Shown here: positions 62,901 to 64,000 of the stretch, piece after piece
Position numbering within the stretch: the first letter of the stretch is position 1
How the letters are laid out: every line of letters begins with the position of its first letter
NCBI RefSeq assembly: GCF_041381155.1
Contig: NC_091144.1
Coordinates: 1,922,001-1,986,000 of the forward strand
Origin: Argopecten irradians
Lineage: Eukaryota > Mollusca > Bivalvia > Pectinida > Pectinidae
DNA length: 64,000 nt
Direction: 5' to 3'
Translations under genes and position numbers: made by a program
Notes under the pieces: model-generated
The model's database searches: none
Seen by the model: only the letters and a program-made list of their open reading frames with translations
Told to the model about the DNA's origin: nothing

Positions 62901-64000
62901 ACGTTTGTGTTTTACACCTGGACTTTACATACTACTCGTGTGATATCGTCCTTAACTACGTATACGTTTGTGTTTTACACATGGACTTTACATACTACTC
63001 GTGTGATATCGTCCTTAACTACGTATACGTTTGTGTTTTACACACCTGGACTTTACATACTACTCGTGTGATATCGTCCTTAACTACGTATACGTTTGTG
63101 TTTTACACTGGACTTTACATACTACTCGTGTGATATCGTCCTTAACTACGTATACGTTTGTGTTTTACACCTGGACTTTACATACTACTCGTGTGATATG
63201 TATCGTCCTTAACTACGTATACGTTTGTGTTTTACACCTGGACTTTACATACTACTCGTGTGATATCGTCCTTAACTACGTATACGTTTGTGTTTTACAC
63301 CTGGACTTTACATACTACTCGTGTGATATCGTCCTTAACTACGTATACGTTTGTGTTTTAATATCGTCCTTAACTACGTATACGTTTGTGTTTTACACCT
63401 GGACTTTACATACTACTCGTGTGATATCGTCCTTAACTACGTATACGTTTGTGTTTTACACCTGGACTTTACATACTACTCGTGTGATATCGTCCTTAAC
63501 TACGTATACGTTTGTGTTTTACACCTGGACTTTACATACTACTCGTGTGATATCGTCCTTAACTACGTATACGTTTGTGTTTTACACATGGACTTTACAT
63601 ACTACTCGTGTGATATCGTCCTTAACTACGTATACGTTTGTGTTTTACACCTGGACTTTACATACTACTCGTGTGATATCGTCCTTAACTACGTATACGT
63701 TTGTGTTTTACACCTGGACTTTACATAATACTACTCGTGTGATATCGTCCTTAACTACGTATACGTTTGTGTTTTACACCTGGACTTTACATACTACTCG
63801 TGTGATATCGTCCTTAACTACGTATACGTTTGTGTTTTACACCTGGACTTTACATACTACTCGTGTGATATCATCCTTAACTACGTATACGTTTGTGTTT
63901 TACACCTGGACTTTACATACTACTCGTGTGATATCGTCCTTAACTACGTATACGTTTGTGTTTTACACCTGGACTTTACATACTACTCGTGTGATATCGT
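59937..64000. repeat. 63-bp satellite-like array, >=64 copies, continues past the window
   Basis: The unit is CTTTACATACTACTCGTGTG, ATATCGTCCTTAACTACGTA and TACGTTTGTGTTTTACACCT plus GGA. It contains the 10-bp palindrome ACGTATACGT and GATATC. Copies are nearly identical; variants are CACATGG, CACGTGG and TGTGTTAC, plus occasional 1-3 bp indels that switch the open frame. 63 bp equals 21 codons, which explains + strand frames of up to 578 codons with the period DFTYYSCDIVLNYVYVCVLH + L. No start context or homology supports translation. Confidence 0.95.

Noticed and set aside
59913-63728. Very long + strand open frames (up to 578 codons) with a 21-residue period
   Set aside because: They follow from a 63-bp tandem unit, are open in more than one frame and switch frame at each indel. 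No splice sites, signal or homology.

Overview
The window looks like a non-coding-rich piece of a marine invertebrate nuclear genome, most likely a bivalve or other mollusc. This is inferred from AT-rich DNA, GT-AG introns, a CCGTCCGTCC-type dispersed repeat at the left edge, many short palindromic (MITE-like) elements, a tRNA-headed SINE and a glycine N-acyltransferase-like gene, a family that has several paralogues in bivalves. There is no bacterial, organellar or viral gene content, no CRISPR array and no recognisable retroviral or Polinton relic.

About half of the 64 kb is tandem repeat. Ten arrays of different unit length are present: 38 bp (2246-4613), 36 bp (about 8000-12520, two related subfamilies), 26 bp (24190-29312), 24 bp (30701-32586), 51 bp (33614-34460), 56 bp (34933-45290, about 10.3 kb), 45 bp (49645-50372), 28 bp (54495-55461), 52 bp (57620-58660) and 63 bp (59937 to the window end). 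Where the unit length is a multiple of three (24, 36, 45, 51, 63) the arrays give long open frames, often on both strands; these are not treated as genes.

Genes, left to right. (1) The last two exons of an unrecognised + strand gene (944-988 and 4949-5014), separated by an intron that holds the 38-bp array. (2) A + strand glycine N-acyltransferase-like gene, with exons at 20949-21029, 32721-32834, 33128-33242, 33433-33526 (donor uncertain) and 53938-54487. It spans about 33.5 kb, gives a conceptual protein of about 317 aa, and more than half of its two large introns is satellite. A decayed second copy of the start of its last exon lies at 47235-47465. (3) Two candidate exons of a - strand gene (59291-59382 and 56995-57056) in compatible phase, product not recognised. 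(4) A possible 45-codon membrane-peptide ORF at 57179-57315.

The strongest structural oddities are two. First, a 4.7-kb imperfect foldback (12608-17312) carries a different TTAA-flanked element in each arm, and each arm shows the empty target of the other. Second, the stretch from about 44.8 to 47.5 kb repeats about 51.6 to 54.15 kb; near its left end the 56-bp satellite and the 51.6-52.1 kb sequence appear blended base by base, which suggests a consensus or assembly artefact rather than a simple duplication.
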